The notes under the pieces are model-generated. The model searched no databases and had not been told where the DNA came from. It saw only the letters and a program-made list of their open reading frames with translations. From JAJECS01 sp965219705 (GTDB taxonomy: Bacteria > Chloroflexota > UBA11872), in NCBI GenBank assembly GCA_965219705.1, contig OZ244789.1:3100001-3164000 (forward strand): DNA of 64,000 bases, written 5' to 3'. This document shows, one piece after another, positions 61,221 to 64,000 of this stretch. The position numbers and the translations under genes were made by a program. Position 1 is the stretch's first letter; the number at the start of each line of letters is the position of its first letter.

Positions 61221-63791
61221 ATGGCAGCGACTGATAGGCCGGCGGTGTGGCCGGTGCGGCATCGCACCGGCCAGTTCATATGGATCGAGGGCGAGGCCAA
61301 GCCTCATCATTTCTTCCTCTTCGCCCGGGGACGGATACATGTTCGCCGGGAACTGATCGCGGCACGTCTGCATGTCACCGCCTCCGACCGGTATGTGCTG
61401 TTCGTCAATGGCCGCTATGTAGGACGCGGTCCCGCGCGCAGCGACCCGACCCGCAAGAGCTTCAATACCTACGACGTGGGCGCAATGCTGCGCACCGGCG
61501 AGAACGTAGTGGCCGTGCGGGCGTATCACTACGGCCCGAACAACCTTGATAGCGGATGGACGCCCTCGCAGGGCTCCGCCTACGCCTACGGCGAGCGTGC
61601 GGGGCTGTGGGCCGAGCTCGAAGTCGATTTTGCTGACGGCAGCCGTCAGATCAGCGGAACGAGCGGCGATTGGCGCGTGCGTCCAGCCAGGGGCTGGGAT
61701 CGCGCAGCCCGCGATATCTCCTATCTCATCGGGACCAGCGAGATCTACGACGCTGCCGCCGACCCCGTCGACTGGATGGAACCCGAATTTGACGACGCCG
61801 GATGGGACAAGGCTTGGGTAATTCCGCAACGCGGGCTCGTGTGGGTGCTGCTGGAGGAACGCGAGACGCCGATGCTGGTCGAGCGCGAGGTATGGCCGCA
61901 ACGCGTCGTGGCGCAGGGGGAGGTCGTCGACCTGGGCGCGGCCCATCAAACGGACATCGCGCGGGTGCTCGACGCCGAAGTGCACCGCCCGCTCGACCAT
62001 GCCGGCATCCGGAACATCGACGCCGCGCTGCAGCCCGGCCCGGCCACGGCCGAGTTCAACGGCTGTTTCGCCGGGTACCTCGAAGGTCGGCGCGTACCGT
62101 TCGCAATCTTCGATTTCGGCCGGCAGCTCGACGGCTATCCGCGGATCCAGCTGACCGCCCCGCCAGGCGTCTTGATCGACTTCACGCACGGCCAGCACTT
62201 GCAGGGTGGGCGCGTGCACAACGGCATGGCCTACGGCGATCGATACATCACGCGCGCGGGCACCCAGACGTGGGAACTGAGCGACTATCGCCAGTTCCGC
62301 TATCTCCACGTCGCGGTGCGCAGCCCGTACGCCCCGGTGCAGATCCACGGCGTGTCGGTCAACGAATACGCCTATCCCGACCGCAAGCCGCGCGCCACCT
62401 TCCAGTGCTCGGACCCGACCCTCACGCGGCTATGGGATGCCTGCGTCAACACGACGTACATCGGACTTAAGGACGACCTGGAGCACGAGTTCTACCGCGA
62501 GCGCGTCGTCTTCCGACTCGGGGACGCCAGCGCCATCCTGCATCACGTCCTGTCGACCTGGGGCGACATCGAACTGGCCGACCGCTTCCTGCGCCAGGCA
62601 ACGCTCAGTACGCGCGGCGACGGCTTGATCCGAGCCGCCTATCCGCCCGGCTCAGCGCAAACGCACATTTGGATGCCGTTTCCCCTGCAGTGGAGCATCA
62701 AGGTTCGCGACCACTACCTGTTCACCGGGAAATCCTGGGTTCTCGACGAGCTCTACCGCACGGTGCCGCGGGTCATGGACTGGTTCGAACCGCATCGAGA
62801 CGCGATGGGGCTGCTGCGTGACCTGCCCTACTGGAACTGGCAGGACTGGGCGCCGGTGGACCTGCGCGGGGCCAATACGATTGCGAATGCACTTTATGTC
62901 AAATCACTTGAAGACGCCGCGTGGCTCGCCGATCACGTCGGCACCGCCAGGGACGCGGAAATCTGGCGGGGCATCGCCGCGGACGTGCGGCAAGCCATTC
63001 GCCGAGAGCTGTGGGATGACGCGAGGGGCGTCTACGCTGACAGCCACCACAACGGCCGCCTGACCGGGGTCGTGAGCGAACTCGCCAATGCATACGCGGT
63101 GCTCTACGGCGTCGCGACCGCCGACCAGATTCCTCGCATCGGCGCCTATCTGGCGGCCGAGCATCCCGACACCGTGCGGGCCACGCCGGCATTCATGGGG
63201 TTCGTCGTCGACGGCATGATGATCGCGGGAGCGGCGGCGCCCGCGATGAAGCTCATGCGCGACCGCTACGGACCCATGCTCGACTGGGAGGACGTGCCGA
63301 CGATCTGGGAAGGCTGGGGACCCTTTACCGGGCACCGGCCCATCGACAGCGATGCGGCGTTTGGCGTACAGGACCAACCGAACGTGGCCGGAGAACGCAG
63401 TCTGGTGCATACCAGCGGTTGCTGTGTGGGCTATGCCCTATCCAAGCGCGTGTTGGGCGTGATGCCCACCGGACCCGGCTTCGCTACGTGCGAGATCCGA
63501 CCCTGCCCCGGCGATCTGGCATGGGCGCGCGGCGCCTATCCCACGCCACACGGCGACCTGCACCTGGAATGGCAGGCGGATCAAGCCGGCATTGAGTTGG
63601 AGGTCGATCTGCCGGATGGGGTTGCCGCGACGGTTGTGCTCGACCGCCCGGCATTTCAGCACAACATCGTCCGACGGGATGGCGAGTCAGTTGCGCTCGA
63701 CGCCACACCCTTGCCGCCCGACATCGAAGTGACGCCTAACCAGGTGCGGATCGGTCCCCTCACCGGCTCGCACCTGATCGCCCTTCGATAG
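61221..63791 (+). CDS. GH78 alpha-L-rhamnosidase-like protein
   Basis: An 856-residue protein with the GH78 domain order. There are N-terminal beta domains (RRELIAARLHVTASDRYVLFVNGRYVGRGPARSDP in outline), a central beta-sandwich (FDFGRQLDGYPRIQLTAPPGVLIDF), an (alpha/alpha)6 barrel (from about residue 390: FQCSDPTLTRLWDACVNTTYIGLKDDLEHEFYRERVVFRLGDA; NWQDWAPVDLRG near 538) and a C-terminal beta domain. The family acid motif D-C-x-Q-R-(D/E)-E-R-x-G-W-x-G-D appears as YRERVVFRLGDA, so the glutamate remains but the Cys and Trp positions differ. No signal peptide. It may release L-rhamnose from imported fragments. Confidence 0.75.
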   Translation: MAATDRPAVWPVRHRTGQFIWIEGEAKPHHFFLFARGRIHVRRELIAARLHVTASDRYVLFVNGRYVGRGPARSDPTRKSFNTYDVGAMLRTGENVVAVRAYHYGPNNLDSGWTPSQGSAYAYGERAGLWAELEVDFADGSRQISGTSGDWRVRPARGWDRAARDISYLIGTSEIYDAAADPVDWMEPEFDDAGWDKAWVIPQRGLVWVLLEERETPMLVEREVWPQRVVAQGEVVDLGAAHQTDIARVLDAEVHRPLDHAGIRNIDAALQPGPATAEFNGCFAGYLEGRRVPFAIFDFGRQLDGYPRIQLTAPPGVLIDFTHGQHLQGGRVHNGMAYGDRYITRAGTQTWELSDYRQFRYLHVAVRSPYAPVQIHGVSVNEYAYPDRKPRATFQCSDPTLTRLWDACVNTTYIGLKDDLEHEFYRERVVFRLGDASAILHHVLSTWGDIELADRFLRQATLSTRGDGLIRAAYPPGSAQTHIWMPFPLQWSIKVRDHYLFTGKSWVLDELYRTVPRVMDWFEPHRDAMGLLRDLPYWNWQDWAPVDLRGANTIANALYVKSLEDAAWLADHVGTARDAEIWRGIAADVRQAIRRELWDDARGVYADSHHNGRLTGVVSELANAYAVLYGVATADQIPRIGAYLAAEHPDTVRATPAFMGFVVDGMMIAGAAAPAMKLMRDRYGPMLDWEDVPTIWEGWGPFTGHRPIDSDAAFGVQDQPNVAGERSLVHTSGCCVGYALSKRVLGVMPTGPGFATCEIRPCPGDLAWARGAYPTPHGDLHLEWQADQAGIELEVDLPDGVAATVVLDRPAFQHNIVRRDGESVALDATPLPPDIEVTPNQVRIGPLTGSHLIALR

Positions 63792-63895
63792 TCCGACTCG
63801 TCCGCATGCTGAGGGAGCAGACGGCGGGCTAGCCAAGCACGCTGGCGGCGGGCTTACACTAGGAGTCGGCGACCACGGCAACAAGTGAGATACCC

Positions 63896-64000
63896 ATGGA
63901 CTACGCGCCCCTCGGTCCCACGGATCAGATGATTCCGAGCATCGGGTTTGGCACCGCCCGCTATCACGGTGAGCCGGGTGTTCTGGGGCGCGCGATCGAG
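63896..64000 (+). CDS. Aldo/keto reductase, N-terminal fragment cut by window edge
   Basis: Thirty-five codons from an ATG at 63896: YAPLGPTDQMIPSIGFGTA is the opening strand of aldo/keto reductases, followed by RYHGEPGVLGRAIE. It lies 104 bases after the GH78-like gene on the same strand. Members oxidise or reduce sugars, including L-rhamnose and L-fucose dehydrogenases of this fold; too little is present to say more. Confidence 0.65.
   Translation, partial: MDYAPLGPTDQMIPSIGFGTARYHGEPGVLGRAIE

Noticed and set aside
1..64000. Search by eye for tRNA, rRNA, transposase, integrase and phage genes
   Set aside because: None was recognised. Mobile DNA is suggested only by composition (9.9-10.3 kb and 39.3-39.9 kb).

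Overview
This 64 kb window is GC-rich (roughly 63-66% by eye) and densely coded on both strands. It most resembles a Chloroflexota chromosome, plausibly a marine or sponge-associated lineage of the SAR202/Dehalococcoidia type. The basis is the lipoprotein linkers (TAAP repeats and KEVPVE-type repeats behind an RR...LAAC signal), many family-5 solute-binding proteins, and repeated families: phytanoyl-CoA dioxygenases, BNR propellers, enolase-superfamily and amidohydrolase enzymes, and a DUF3179 lipoprotein. The phylum is inferred from protein style; no rRNA or tRNA was seen.

Layout. (1) 1-9.8 kb: a dimethylformamidase-like large subunit cut by the window edge, a Gfo/Idh/MocA oxidoreductase, a RelE-type toxin-antitoxin pair with a perfect palindrome upstream, a BNR (sialidase-fold) protein, two related membrane proteins, a phytanoyl-CoA dioxygenase, a PD-(D/E)XK nuclease-like protein, a DHDPS-family lyase and a VOC protein. 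(2) 9.9-10.3 kb: a small AT-rich membrane-anchored gene (about 41% GC), probably foreign. (3) 10.4-19.6 kb: a sugar-isomerase-like TIM barrel, a second BNR protein, an HpaI aldolase, a glycosidase-like protein, an 11-Asp-box propeller and a GH42-like protein. (4) 19.6-32.0 kb: an expanded peptide/oligosaccharide ABC transporter locus. The unit promoter-leader-SBP-hairpin-dppB-dppC has been tandemly duplicated. Only the last copy keeps an intact dppC followed by two ATPase genes; the earlier copies have left a broken SBP and two decayed dppC heads.

(5) 32.1-37.5 kb: a small membrane protein, an isomerase plus oxidoreductase pair, a GyrI-like effector-binding protein and two more phytanoyl-CoA dioxygenases. 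(6) 37.7-42.6 kb: a second transporter (SBP, dppB, dppC) on the minus strand with no ATPase gene and AT-richer permease DNA. (7) 42.7-50.0 kb: an SRAP protein, a sulfatase, GYD, PH-domain and RidA proteins, then a second GH42-like protein convergent with a fourth BNR protein. (8) 50.1-53.8 kb: a hydantoinase A/B pair. (9) 53.9-64.0 kb: a minus-strand set (amidohydrolase, SDR, DHDPS-like aldolase, enolase-superfamily dehydratase, M81 metallopeptidase), then on the plus strand a DUF3179 lipoprotein, a GH78 alpha-L-rhamnosidase-like protein and the start of an aldo/keto reductase.

How the genes fit together. The window reads as a scavenging and catabolic region for glycans and sugar acids. Two transporters probably share one pair of ATPases. 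Hydrolases (GH42-like, GH78-like, sulfatase, BNR proteins) would release small units. Dehydrogenases, a lactonase-like amidohydrolase, a dehydratase and aldolases could take these through a non-phosphorylated sugar-acid route. The link between the GH78-like gene and the adjacent lactonase/dehydratase/aldolase/dehydrogenase set is the most specific pathway hypothesis here. The only DNA-binding regulator candidate seen is the antitoxin.
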